56,797 nt of DNA from Treponema sp. (GTDB lineage Bacteria; Spirochaetota; Spirochaetia; Treponematales; Treponemataceae). The position numbers were made by a program, and so were the translations under genes. The notes beneath the pieces were generated by a model. The model saw nothing but the letters and a program-made list of their open reading frames with translations, searched no databases and was not told where the DNA came from. The DNA lies in NCBI GenBank assembly GCA_017464425.1, contig JAFUDX010000029.1, positions 1 to 56,797 on the forward strand. Direction: 5' to 3'. Below, one piece after another: positions 6,742 through 15,291 of this stretch (its first letter is position 1; each line of letters begins with the position of its first letter).

Positions 6742-7707
6742 TTAGTATTTTTGTTCGATTTTAGAGAACTTGAATCCGCCTGACCCAGCACCGCGAACAA
6801 ACACAACATAGAATGTCTCTGGAACAGTTGCTGTGATTTCCAATGTTTTTTCTGTGTCGTCATCTGTCGTAGGACAAGTGATTGCATCTGAAATGGCAAT
6901 CTGAGAACCGTCTTTTCCATCGTAAATCGCAATCTGGTTCTGGCTCTCGCCTTTCGTACTCTTTACAGTCGTAAATGTGAAGGTAATCTTTTCAGATCCA
7001 GCCTTCGCCGCCTTGACTGCAAGGTAACCAGTTTGTGCACTCGGCTTGTTAGTGGTGCTAGCTCCGCATGAAGCCTGAATGTAGTGATGCGTTCCCGCTG
7101 AATTTGCGGTAATCTTGATTTTTCCTGCAGCAGTTTGACTTACAACGACTTTACCGTCAAGAAGAGAAGTATCGCCAACAGTGTCAGATATCGTCGTGAT
7201 GTCATCCATGCTGTACACGAGCGACTGGTCGTAAGTCGGCGCACCCGCTTCCGTAATCGTGTATGCGATTGTGTTAGATGATTTTAAATCTTTTGCAGAT
7301 TTGAGTGCGCTTGCTTTGATTGTGACTGAAATTGTGCCGGTTGCGGCTACGGTCGTTGTTACAGAAACTTTGACTTTTGCGCTTGTTGCGCCCGCTGCAA
7401 TTGCTTCTGAAGCGGTAACAGAAAGGTCATCCACAAAAGATTCTGTGGAAGGTGTGATTGTTACATATTCACCGAGACTTGCATTTGCTTCAATGTCACC
7501 AGCGAATGAATCGTTTGTAAGGGTTGCTGTGATAACAGCTTCGATTTTGTCTCCTGCGGTTACAGATACAGACTCAGCTGTAATTTGGAGTGACGGAGTT
7601 TTGTCTTCTTCCCCATCATCATCAGAGCAAGAGGTCGCTAACAGCCCCCCCCCTATACATAATACTAGTATTTCAAGAATACTGAGTACCTTTGAAAATT
7701 TTTTCAT
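6742..7707 (-). CDS. Surface lipoprotein with poly-G tract in its signal peptide
   Basis: A 321-residue lipoprotein with a strong AAGGAGG before ATG at 7707. Its start, MKKFSKVLSI, closely matches that of the 920-residue protein, so the two are paralogous at the N-terminus. The signal peptide ends in lipobox ATSC27 followed by SDDDGEED. Residues 19-21 (GGG) are coded by nine consecutive G residues (7645-7653), a tract prone to slippage; a gain or loss of one base would frameshift inside the signal peptide. An Ig-like region (about 35-150) and a C-terminal beta-sandwich (about 160-321, with TFYVVFVRGAGSGGFKF) resemble domains of its neighbour. Frame is currently open. Confidence 0.75.
   Translation of the reverse strand: MKKFSKVLSILEILVLCIGGGLLATSCSDDDGEEDKTPSLQITAESVSVTAGDKIEAVITATLTNDSFAGDIEANASLGEYVTITPSTESFVDDLSVTASEAIAAGATSAKVKVSVTTTVAATGTISVTIKASALKSAKDLKSSNTIAYTITEAGAPTYDQSLVYSMDDITTISDTVGDTSLLDGKVVVSQTAAGKIKITANSAGTHHYIQASCGASTTNKPSAQTGYLAVKAAKAGSEKITFTFTTVKSTKGESQNQIAIYDGKDGSQIAISDAITCPTTDDDTEKTLEITATVPETFYVVFVRGAGSGGFKFSKIEQKY
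7645..7653 (-). repeat. G9 homopolymer in coding sequence
   Basis: Nine C residues on the plus strand (nine G on the coding strand), between the hydrophobic core and the lipobox of the lipoprotein signal peptide. Tracts of this length are known slippage sites in Treponema pallidum. Confidence 0.85.
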
Positions 7708-7840
7708 AAAGTTCCTCCTTTTATGAAAATGCTTTTTTTGAATTTTCCGCAGAGTTCCTGTTCCCTACGGAATTTTACATCATCATCATAAAACATCTGA
7801 ATCAAATTATACAAACGGATTTTTGGAATTTTCTGACTTT

Positions 7841-8335
7841 TTAAGAAAGAGACGGCTCAGAGCCGTCCATTCGCGTGCCATTTAGGACGGATTCAACGAG
7901 CATGCCGTTTTGATAGACGAGTTTGAGCGAAAAGAACGGGGCGTTTTCTTTGAGAAGGCGGAAGAAAATCTTGTCGCCTTCCCACAGTTCCAGCGTGTCG
8001 ATTTTATCAATCGGAAACCATTCCAATGTGCCTTCGTCACAATCACTAAGCTCGCCATGAAACGCATCGGCGGTAAAAAGATGCATGTATTCAGCGGGAG
8101 CGGTATCGGAAATAAATGTTACGATTCCACGAAAACGGTAGCGGTCGAGCGTTAGGCCGGTTTCCTCTTTGACTTCTCGCAAAAGGCAGTCTTCGGGGCT
8201 TTCGTTTTGCTCAAAATGACCGCCCACGCCAATCCATTTATCGTGATTGATGTCATTTTTTTTGGTGACGCGGTGCAGCATAAGGTAGCAGCCGTCTTTT
8301 TCGATGTAGCACAGGGTAGTAAGCGGGGACTTCAT
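7841..8335 (-). CDS. Nudix hydrolase (MutT-like)
   Basis: A 164-residue single-domain Nudix protein. The full Nudix box is present: G39-x5-E45-x7-R53-E-V-K-E-E-T-G60-L. It would use Mg2+ to hydrolyse a nucleoside diphosphate derivative such as 8-oxo-dGTP, acting in the cytoplasm; substrate is inferred only from resemblance to MutT (N-terminal TTLCYIEKDGCYLMLHR and WIGVGGHFEQNESPEDC). AAGG 7 nt before the ATG overlaps the stop codon of the DUF2156 gene upstream, so the two are probably translated together. Confidence 0.85.
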   Translation of the reverse strand: MKSPLTTLCYIEKDGCYLMLHRVTKKNDINHDKWIGVGGHFEQNESPEDCLLREVKEETGLTLDRYRFRGIVTFISDTAPAEYMHLFTADAFHGELSDCDEGTLEWFPIDKIDTLELWEGDKIFFRLLKENAPFFSLKLVYQNGMLVESVLNGTRMDGSEPSLS

Positions 8336-8344
8336 GATTTTGCC

Positions 8345-9316
8345 TTAAACCGAATAAAATTTTTCCAAAAGAATGTCGGGATGATAGCTCAGTTTTGCTT
8401 TTCGTAAGCCCTCCACGCCCATATCCTCTTCGCGATTTAAAAATTCGTAAGAATCACAACTGTTCGCAAAGCACCAGTTGATTGCGGCATATGCGCCACC
8501 TGCGGCAGCTTCAGAAAGGCACTTTTCAAAGTGAACATCCAGCGTTTTTTCAGAAATTTTGGAAGCAAGCGTCATCGCAACGGCCTTGCCATGTATGTAC
8601 AAAACGCCGCCGTCCAAAGCAAAATCATCTTTGTTTTCCAAAGCGGTTTTTATCATCTGATGCTCAAGGCGCAAGACAGATTTTTCATCATCAGAAAGTG
8701 CAATTTCGCCATTTTTTGCCGCTTCAAGCCGCTCGTCAAGCCATTTTTCTGCGACAAAAATCATGTCATCGGCAATCGAGCACAAATTCAGCGAGCGAAA
8801 TTCCCAATTTCCTTCGTAATTTCGCAAAAACCGTGAGACATGATTCTTTTTTTTGTGATATGTCTTTCCTTGCAGTGCCGCCAGTTTTTCCCGGCTGTAA
8901 ATATAATCGCAGTCATCACGATTCGTCCGCCATTCAATCGCACGGTTCTGAAACTGTGCTGTGATAACGGAATCAAGCGCATTTTTTTGGCTTTCGGTCA
9001 GAAGGCAAAATTTGACCGCACGGTTATGAGATTTTGCGTCCTCAATTATGGAAGAAACGGCATCCGCAAGCGTGTGCTCTTTTTGTGAATCGCTAGCTTT
9101 TTCGCACAATTTTAAAGGAAAGCCGTAGCCCGTCCGATTTTCCGCGCCCGTGTAATATCTGAATAAAAATCCGTCATGAATCGCCGTTTTTGTGTCATAT
9201 TTTTTTTGAAGCAAAAAGATGCTTACCAACGCGGAATCGCTTCCAAGTAAATCATCAGTGACAAGACAATCTTTGAGACAGTGAAATTCTTTGAGTGTTA
9301 AAACAGACCAGTTCAT
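8345..9316 (-). CDS. DUF2156 protein (LPG-synthase C-terminal-like acyltransferase fold)
   Basis: 323 residues from ATG 9316 (MNWSVLTLKEF). The sequence carries the DUF2156 pattern: YIYSREKLAALQGKTYHKKK in the middle and EFLNREEDMGVEGLRKAK near the C-terminus, typical of proteins related to the cytosolic aminoacyltransferase half of phosphatidylglycerol lysyltransferase. No membrane segments are present, so it is a soluble, GNAT-like protein; the acyl donor and acceptor are unknown. No clear Shine-Dalgarno precedes the start, and a TATTTT 7 nt upstream is only a weak hint of leaderless transcription. The Nudix gene follows 9 nt downstream. Confidence 0.8.
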   Translation of the reverse strand: MNWSVLTLKEFHCLKDCLVTDDLLGSDSALVSIFLLQKKYDTKTAIHDGFLFRYYTGAENRTGYGFPLKLCEKASDSQKEHTLADAVSSIIEDAKSHNRAVKFCLLTESQKNALDSVITAQFQNRAIEWRTNRDDCDYIYSREKLAALQGKTYHKKKNHVSRFLRNYEGNWEFRSLNLCSIADDMIFVAEKWLDERLEAAKNGEIALSDDEKSVLRLEHQMIKTALENKDDFALDGGVLYIHGKAVAMTLASKISEKTLDVHFEKCLSEAAAGGAYAAINWCFANSCDSYEFLNREEDMGVEGLRKAKLSYHPDILLEKFYSV

Positions 9317-9349
9317 CAGTTGCAAAATACAGGCATATATTCTAAAGGA

Positions 9350-10192
9350 TTATAGAAGATTTGTCAGCACTTCACCAATGTCGCCGTTAATGCAGATTGA
9401 TTTGGCTTTGATTTCGCTCGGACAGACGGCTTCGCCAAAATTGAGGCAGGCGTATGTTGCGTTCGGATTTGTGTGGGTCATTTGCCAGAACGGATATTTT
9501 ATGATTCCAGGCGTATTTGACCCGACTCCAAGTTCCAGAAAGAGAACTCTTCCGCCATGCTCGGCATTTGTGCGCTTCAAGAAGTCTTCATATCGCTCAG
9601 CGGCATCGTACCAGCCTTCGTCCTGCACAAAGGTATCGTCCGCGCGGAGATTCATGCTCATGGGCCTGCCACACACCGGGCAGCGTGGAATTAGTTCGCT
9701 CGGAATTTTCATATCGCGCTGAGACTCGTACATGTTCCGAACAAGCTCTTCGTTGTCGTATGTTTTTTGCTGACACGGAATGCTGCACTGAAAAAGACCG
9801 TAATCACCCTGCGTGTAAAAAAGCCGTTTTTTGTCGAATCCAGCCTTTTGGAAGCAATGGTCAACATTCGTCGTGAGCACAAAATAATCCTTATCGCGCA
9901 CCAGAGAAAGCAGATTTTCATACACTTTTTTGGGCGGATTTTGGTAGCGATTTATCAAAATGTATCGGCTCCAAAATGCCCAGTGTTCTTCGAGCGTTTT
10001 ATACGGATAAAATCCGCCTGAGTACATGTCCGTAAAACCGTATTTTTTTGAAAAATCGCCAAAATGCGCTTCAAATCGCTCCCCCGAATAAGTAAATCCT
10101 GCCGAAGTTGAAAGCCCTGCCCCCGCACCGATAATGATTGCATCCGCAGAGTCGATTGCCTTTTTAAGCTGGGTAATTTTTTCATCAGTCAT
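9350..10192 (-). CDS. Class M-like sirtuin (Sir2 family)
   Basis: 280 residues, start supported by AAGGGGG 5 nt upstream. GAGAGLSTSAG (residues 22-32) binds NAD+; TTNVDH (about 107-112) is the ribose-binding motif; FYTQGDYGL has Gln128 where ordinary deacetylases carry the catalytic His; CPVCG supplies one pair of the zinc cysteines; ELGVGSNTP and IIKYPFW follow. The Gln and the TYDNEELV and LIPRCPVCGRPM strings fit SirTM (class M) sirtuins, which ADP-ribosylate a lipoylated GcvH-like protein in oxidative-stress operons of streptococci and staphylococci. No macrodomain, GcvH-L or lipoate ligase lies nearby. The promoter region carries an 18-bp inverted operator pair shared with the gene at 26482. 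Confidence 0.8.
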   Translation of the reverse strand: MTDEKITQLKKAIDSADAIIIGAGAGLSTSAGFTYSGERFEAHFGDFSKKYGFTDMYSGGFYPYKTLEEHWAFWSRYILINRYQNPPKKVYENLLSLVRDKDYFVLTTNVDHCFQKAGFDKKRLFYTQGDYGLFQCSIPCQQKTYDNEELVRNMYESQRDMKIPSELIPRCPVCGRPMSMNLRADDTFVQDEGWYDAAERYEDFLKRTNAEHGGRVLFLELGVGSNTPGIIKYPFWQMTHTNPNATYACLNFGEAVCPSEIKAKSICINGDIGEVLTNLL

Positions 10193-10211
10193 ACACGCCC
10201 CCTTATAAGTT

Positions 10212-10268
10212 GTTCTATTGATATTACAATATTAGGATAACGCGAATCCCTTGTAATGTCAATAGAAC
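10212..10268 (-). promoter_or_regulatory. Sirtuin promoter with 18-bp inverted operator pair
   Basis: Minus-strand promoter: TTGACA (10257-10262), 17-bp spacer, TATCCT. It is bracketed by arms GTTCTATTGATATTACAA (10212-10229) and its near-exact inverse TTGTAATGTCAATAGAAC (10251-10268), 17 of 18 matching, separated by 21 bp. The right arm includes the -35. The same arrangement is found at 26288-26345. A repressor binding both arms would block the promoter. Confidence 0.65.
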
Positions 10269-10376
10269 TTGCATTATTTTTGTTTTTTTCGCATTGTTGC
10301 AACTTTTCTATTTTTATAGTGTCTGATATTATAGAAGATGAAGAGATTTTTCTCGCAGGTATGAGGTTCTCCTAAA

Positions 10377-12050
10377 ATGAATTTTTATGCAGATTATGTA
10401 GAAAACGGAACAGAGTTTACAAACTACGAAGATTTAAAAAAGAATTTTAAAATCAAAGTTCCTTCAAATTTCAATTTTTCTTACGATATTATTGACCGCT
10501 ACGAATCTCTTGCCCCGAACAAGCGTGCATTGGTGTGGTGCGATGATAACGATGAAGAGCGCATTTTCTCATTTGCCGACATTGCGCGTGAGTCTCGCCG
10601 CACGGCAAATTTCTTGGTTTCAAAGGGAATCAAAAAAGGCGATGCGGTCATGCTCATTTTGCGCCGTCGCTATGAATTTTGGTTTTTTATCACGGCATTG
10701 CACAGAATCGGCGCGATTGCCGTTCCTGCCACAAACCAGCTTTTGCAAAAGGATTTGGAATACCGCACGAACGCCGCACAAATCAAAATGATTGTCTCTT
10801 ATGACGACACAATCCAAGAAGAAATCGAAAAGGCTCTTCCTGCCTCACCGAGCGTAAAGACTTTGGTAACCGTCCAAAGCGACCGTGAAGGCTGGGTTTC
10901 GTACGCAAAAGAAATTTCTGGCTTTGGCACGGATTTTCCGCGTCCTACGGGAGATGCTGCCACGCACAACGAAGATGTCATGCTTTTGTATTTCACTTCG
11001 GGCACTTCGGGCTACCCAAAAATGGTTCAGCACAACTTTGCCTATCCGCTCGGCCACATCGTCACGGCAAAATACTGGCAGAATGTCATTGATGATGGGC
11101 TTCACCTTACGGTGGCGGAAACAGGCTGGGCAAAATCGGTCTGGGGAAAGCTTTACGGTCAGTGGATTTGCGGCTCGGCGGTCTTTGCCTACGATATGGT
11201 TCAGTTTAAACCGGGCGTTATGCTCAAAAAAATCGAAGAATACGGCGTTACGACTTTCTGCGCTCCGCCAACAGTCTACAATTATCTCGTGCGTGCCGAC
11301 ATTAAAAAATACGACCTTTCATCTCTTAAATATTTGGTCACGGCAGGCGAGGCTTTAAATCCCGAAGTCTACAAAAAAGTGTACGAAGCCACAGGCTTGA
11401 AGATGTTTGAAGCCTACGGTCAAACGGAAGCCACCGTTATGGTAGGGAATTTCCCCGGAATGGAGCCAAAGCCCGGTTCAATGGGAAAGCCCGCTCCAGG
11501 CTATGATGTTGCCGTAGTGCGAGACGATGGCACAAAATGCGATCCGATGGAACAAGGCTCAATCGTCGTCAATCTTGAAAACGGCATGCCCTTCGGCTTG
11601 TTCACGGGCTACTATCATGACGAAGAAAAAACAAAATCGGTCTTTGATGGGGGCAAATATCTCACAGGCGACACCGCTTACTATGACGAAGACGGCTACA
11701 TTTGGTTCATCGGGCGCAACGATGATGTAATCAAAAGTTCTGGCTACCGCGTTTCTCCGTTTGAAATCGAAAGCATTTTGCAGCAGCACCCCGCCGTTTT
11801 GGAATGTGCCGTTACGGGCGTTCCAGACCCGCGACGCGGACAGGCAATCAAAGCTACAATCGTACTCACAAAACTCTACGAAGCAAGCGAACAACTCCGC
11901 ATTTCAATTCTTGATTGGATGAAGGAAAAAACCGCCAACTACAAGCACCCCCGCATCATCGAATTCGTAAGTGCCCTACCCAAAACAATTTCAGGCAAAA
12001 TCCGCCGAGTGGAAATCCGCGAAAACGATAAGAATTCCTCACAGAGCTAA
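10377..12050 (+). CDS. Acyl-CoA synthetase, AMP-forming (acetyl-/medium-chain type)
   Basis: 557 residues, full length for the ANL superfamily. The AMP-binding P-loop YFTSGTSGYPKM lies at about residues 203-214, EAYGQTEATV is the second core motif, YLTGDTAYYDEDGYIWFIGR carries the adenosine-binding Asp, and PKTISGKIRRVEIR carries the C-terminal catalytic lysine. The enzyme would activate a carboxylate with ATP and CoA through an acyl-AMP. Similarity is closest in feel to medium-chain/acetyl-CoA synthetases that recapture short or branched acids; exact substrate cannot be read. It is monocistronic. The last codons (SSQS-stop) lie inside a CTCTGTG-type repeat arm. Confidence 0.85.
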   Translation: MNFYADYVENGTEFTNYEDLKKNFKIKVPSNFNFSYDIIDRYESLAPNKRALVWCDDNDEERIFSFADIARESRRTANFLVSKGIKKGDAVMLILRRRYEFWFFITALHRIGAIAVPATNQLLQKDLEYRTNAAQIKMIVSYDDTIQEEIEKALPASPSVKTLVTVQSDREGWVSYAKEISGFGTDFPRPTGDAATHNEDVMLLYFTSGTSGYPKMVQHNFAYPLGHIVTAKYWQNVIDDGLHLTVAETGWAKSVWGKLYGQWICGSAVFAYDMVQFKPGVMLKKIEEYGVTTFCAPPTVYNYLVRADIKKYDLSSLKYLVTAGEALNPEVYKKVYEATGLKMFEAYGQTEATVMVGNFPGMEPKPGSMGKPAPGYDVAVVRDDGTKCDPMEQGSIVVNLENGMPFGLFTGYYHDEEKTKSVFDGGKYLTGDTAYYDEDGYIWFIGRNDDVIKSSGYRVSPFEIESILQQHPAVLECAVTGVPDPRRGQAIKATIVLTKLYEASEQLRISILDWMKEKTANYKHPRIIEFVSALPKTISGKIRRVEIRENDKNSSQS

Positions 12051-12178
12051 GGAGAGCACAGAGAACACTACTTATAACAAAAAATAATGAGTTACTCACA
12101 TCGTTATAAGTAATTAGTAGATTGAGTTTTCACTTTGATTGTGCGAAAAATCCTCTGTGAACTCTGTGCTCTCTGTGA
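12038..12178. terminator. Nested palindrome between convergent genes
   Basis: Outer arms built of CACAGAG/CTCTGTG blocks (12038-12064 and 12153-12178) enclose a second perfect inverted pair, CTTATAAC (12071-12078) and GTTATAAG (12103-12110). It separates the acyl-CoA synthetase and the ASKHA gene, which converge, and should terminate both. The left outer arm contains the synthetase stop codon as part of a 6-nt interruption (ctaagg). Confidence 0.55.
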
Positions 12179-12183
12179 GAAAT

Positions 12184-13617
12184 TTAAAAATCTATCCCCT
12201 TCAAGAATCTCTGTTGGAATTCGGGGATTCCTGCGAGGTTAATCTGCACGGATTTTTTGGCTAAGGCACGGGCTTTGTCGCGGAGTACATTTGAGAAAAG
12301 CAGTGCGCTTGCACCTGAAAGAGACGCATTTCCGAGCTGAACAGTGCGTTTTTCGAGCTCTGCGGGCAATAAGCCGATTGCTGTGGCTTCTTCCAAGTTG
12401 ATTTTTGAGCCAAAGCCGCCTGCAATGCAGAAGACGGGCGTTTCTGTGGTGTGCTCAAGCAAGAATTCCAAGCCTGTTTTGACTGCTGATTTTGCGAGCT
12501 GCAAATTGCGGATGTCCTGCTGAGAAAGATAGACGGCGGGCGTGAGCTCAATGCAACTTGTGCCGTCGCCCAGCTTTGACTTTTCGCGGATGATGATTCC
12601 TGCTTTGTCGATGTATTTGTTTTTGAGCATAACGGCGGCGGCACTAATCAAGCCTGTTCCGCACAAGCCTTTGGGATTTACTTCGCCAATTGTGTGACAT
12701 TGCAGTTTGTCGTGAATATAGGTGATTTTATCGATTGCGCCTTCGATAGACGGCATGCCGCAACTGATGTTTGCGCCTTCAAAAGCAGGCCCCGAAGCCG
12801 CCGATGTGCATAAAATTCTGCCTTTTTTTTCGCTGGAATCGGGAACATACAAGCAAAGCTCACTGTTTGTACCGATGTCGGCAAGAAGCAAGGGAGCCTT
12901 TATTTTTGACTCACCCGGTTTGAGCGATGATTCTTTTGCGTCTGGAACAGGGAATCCTGCGGCAATCATAGAGCAAACGGCATCAGCTCCGATAAATGCT
13001 CCGATACAGGGCGGAATGTAGACTTCGGTATCACCTGGAATAACGCTCGAATTGAAAAGCTGAAGCAATTCTGGCGTTGGTTTGTCCAAAACAGAGCAAT
13101 GAGAATAGGTTTGTCCGTTGCGGATTTTATCCCATGTGGTGTTCAAATCAAAAAGCGTAGCTGGCGTAAACGGCGCGGAAGCCATGTTATTTACAGAAGT
13201 CGCGCACAGGAATGAAAGCATGGTGGTGTTGCCGGTAATGACCATTGAAGAAACTTTTGGCTGGAATCCACGCGGCAAGCGTTCAGCAGCTTCCAAAATC
13301 GCTTTGGAAAACATTTTTTCGAGCTGACTGACGATACAATAATGGAGAGCAGAATGGCCCGTTTCAACGACGGAAGAAGAGCCAGTAAGCGGGGGGCGCA
13401 CGGCAAATGCAATTCTTCGGATAATGTCGTATCCGTAGCGCACCTGATTATTTTTTTCTGCGACGGTGACCAAATGCTTGCGACGGGACAAAGCCCACAC
13501 GCTTACAGCAATCGTTGTAGTGCCAATATCGACGGCTATGCCCAATTCTGCTGGTGAAAGTTCTGAATCATCAAGTTCTGGAATTTCTGGCATTTTGCCA
13601 TCGGTAACAATCTGCAT
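12184..13617 (-). CDS. ASKHA-domain corrinoid-activator-like protein (RACo C-terminal type)
   Basis: 477 residues with AGGA upstream of ATG 13617. AVDIGTTTIAVSVWA (about residues 28-42) is the phosphate-1 loop of an ASKHA ATPase; VITGNTTML, LADIGTNSELCL and LCGTGLISAAAVML follow, and FCIAGGFGSKINLEEA is the family's adenosine motif. This is the DUF4445/RACo ATPase domain, which in reductive activators of corrinoid enzymes restores cob(II)alamin to cob(I)alamin. The usual N-terminal [2Fe-2S] ferredoxin domain is absent here: only about 25 residues precede the ATPase core. The electron donor would have to be separate, or the protein serves another activation role. No methyltransferase gene lies nearby. 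Confidence 0.75.
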   Translation of the reverse strand: MQIVTDGKMPEIPELDDSELSPAELGIAVDIGTTTIAVSVWALSRRKHLVTVAEKNNQVRYGYDIIRRIAFAVRPPLTGSSSVVETGHSALHYCIVSQLEKMFSKAILEAAERLPRGFQPKVSSMVITGNTTMLSFLCATSVNNMASAPFTPATLFDLNTTWDKIRNGQTYSHCSVLDKPTPELLQLFNSSVIPGDTEVYIPPCIGAFIGADAVCSMIAAGFPVPDAKESSLKPGESKIKAPLLLADIGTNSELCLYVPDSSEKKGRILCTSAASGPAFEGANISCGMPSIEGAIDKITYIHDKLQCHTIGEVNPKGLCGTGLISAAAVMLKNKYIDKAGIIIREKSKLGDGTSCIELTPAVYLSQQDIRNLQLAKSAVKTGLEFLLEHTTETPVFCIAGGFGSKINLEEATAIGLLPAELEKRTVQLGNASLSGASALLFSNVLRDKARALAKKSVQINLAGIPEFQQRFLKGIDF

Positions 13618-13721
13618 GGTATCGTCCTAAAAGAAAAGTATCTTATTGTCTTAATATAGGATACACCGAGAAGAGCGAATTTTCAATAAAAAAATTCAGC
13701 ACTACGGTTGTATAAAAGCAA

Positions 13722-14666
13722 TTACAATCCAGTCGCTTCGTCAATGCCCATCATAATATTCATGCACTGAACAGCCGCACCGCTTGCACCTTTTCCCAAA
13801 TTGTCAAATCGGCTTGTGATTACGATTCGCTCATCATTTCCGCATGTGAAAATCTGCATATTATTTGTGCCAGCGAGCGTGTTTGCAGGGATAAAACTTT
13901 CCGTCAGAATCCCCTCGCCCATAAAATTCGCCGCTTTTACGAATTTACAGCCGTCATAGTGCTCCTGATACAATTCGCTGATTTCTTTCGCCGTACATTT
14001 TTTTTCCAGCAAACGGGCATGAAGCGAAACAGTGACCGTCATTCCCTGAAAATAGTCGCAGACATAGGGATTAAAAATCGGCTTGTAATTGAGCCCGCTC
14101 ACTTTCATCATCTCTGGCAAATGCTTGTGCTCTTGAGTGAGCGCATATAATCGCGGAGAATCAAGCTCTGGATTTCGATTTGCATCTTCATACTGAGCGA
14201 TTGCTTTTTTTCCTGCTCCCGAATACCCCGAAACCGCATGACACACAACGGGATAATCTGGCGAAATGATTCCCTTTTTTACCAACGGATAGACAATAGA
14301 AGCAAAACCAGAGGCATAACAGCCAGGCCCCGCAACACGATTCGACTTTTCGATTTTTGCACGATGCTCGCTTGAAAGCTCAGGGAAGCCGTATGCCCAG
14401 TCAGGATTTGTGCGATGAGCCGTAGACGCATCGATAATCCGAACTTTTGGATTTGTGCAGAGTGAAACAGCTTCGATACTCGCCGCATCTGGCAAGCAAA
14501 GGAATGTAAAATCAGACGAATTAATCATTTTTGCCCGCTCAGACGGATCTTTGCGTTTTTCGTCATCAATAAGTAAAATCTCGATGTCAGAGCGATTTTC
14601 AAACCGCTCGTAGATTTTAAGACCTGTCGTGCCTTCTTTTCCATCAATAAAAATTTTGTATGCCAT
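13722..14666 (-). CDS. argC: N-acetyl-gamma-glutamyl-phosphate reductase (type 2)
   Basis: 314 residues with AAGGGG before the ATG. It starts MAYKIFIDGKEGTTGLKIYE, the NADP-binding loop of the short type 2 ArgC, and has the catalytic cysteine in VAGPGCYASGF (Cys116). ArgC reduces N-acetylglutamyl-5-phosphate to the semialdehyde, the third step of arginine synthesis, in the cytoplasm. No other arg gene is in the window. It lies 26 nt after recR on the same strand and is probably carried in the same transcript. Confidence 0.92.
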   Translation of the reverse strand: MAYKIFIDGKEGTTGLKIYERFENRSDIEILLIDDEKRKDPSERAKMINSSDFTFLCLPDAASIEAVSLCTNPKVRIIDASTAHRTNPDWAYGFPELSSEHRAKIEKSNRVAGPGCYASGFASIVYPLVKKGIISPDYPVVCHAVSGYSGAGKKAIAQYEDANRNPELDSPRLYALTQEHKHLPEMMKVSGLNYKPIFNPYVCDYFQGMTVTVSLHARLLEKKCTAKEISELYQEHYDGCKFVKAANFMGEGILTESFIPANTLAGTNNMQIFTCGNDERIVITSRFDNLGKGASGAAVQCMNIMMGIDEATGL

Positions 14667-14692
14667 ATAATTCCCCTTACAATAGTATTTGA

Positions 14693-15283
14693 TTAAAACT
14701 TCATTCTTCCACGGAAGCTTCGCGCGAGCGTGAGCCTATCCGCGTATTCAAGGTCGCCACCCACAGGTAAGCCGCTCGCAAGGCGCGTAACGGTTACGCC
14801 CTCGATTTCTGAAAGAAGCCGCTGAATGTAGAGCGCGGTGGTGTCGCCTTCCACAGTGGGATTCGTTGCCAAAATCACTTCTTTGACAGTGCCGCCTTTC
14901 ACACGCTCCAGCAAATCCGCGATGCGGAGCTGGTCAGGGCCAACACCTTCAAGCGGGGCAATCACGCCGCCAAGCACATGGAACAGCCCTGAAAACTCGT
15001 GCGAGCTTTCAATCGTCGCCACATCTTGCGGCTGCTCCACCACACAGATAATGCTCTGGTCGCGGAGCGGATTCGAGCAGATTGCGCACGGGTCGCTTTC
15101 AGTCCATGCACCGCAGACCGAGCATGCGTGAATCTTGTCTTGGAGCGTGGCAAGCTGATTTGCAAATCGGGCAATCCACGCGGAATCCGCTTTGAGAATG
15201 AAATTCACGAGCCTGCCCGCTGATTTTTTTCCGATTCCAGGCAAGCGTGAAAATGAATCGGTGAGTTCGTCAATCGCAGTCAT
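14693..15283 (-). CDS. recR: Recombination mediator RecR
   Basis: 196 residues, normal length. The helix-hairpin-helix (LPGIGKKSAGRL, residues 14-25), a four-cysteine zinc motif (CSVCG...CAIC, residues 54-69), and a Toprim domain (from about residue 77, with VVEQPQDVATIE) are present in order. RecR with RecF/RecO loads RecA on gapped DNA. AAGG precedes ATG and overlaps the end of ybaB, 8 nt upstream, as in the common dnaX-ybaB-recR operon. Confidence 0.95.
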   Translation of the reverse strand: MTAIDELTDSFSRLPGIGKKSAGRLVNFILKADSAWIARFANQLATLQDKIHACSVCGAWTESDPCAICSNPLRDQSIICVVEQPQDVATIESSHEFSGLFHVLGGVIAPLEGVGPDQLRIADLLERVKGGTVKEVILATNPTVEGDTTALYIQRLLSEIEGVTVTRLASGLPVGGDLEYADRLTLARSFRGRMKF

Positions 15284-15291
15284 GTTTCGCC

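Noticed and set aside
8482..8964. Plus-strand open frames opposite the DUF2156 gene
   Set aside because: They are shadows of a well-supported minus-strand gene with recognisable domain motifs.
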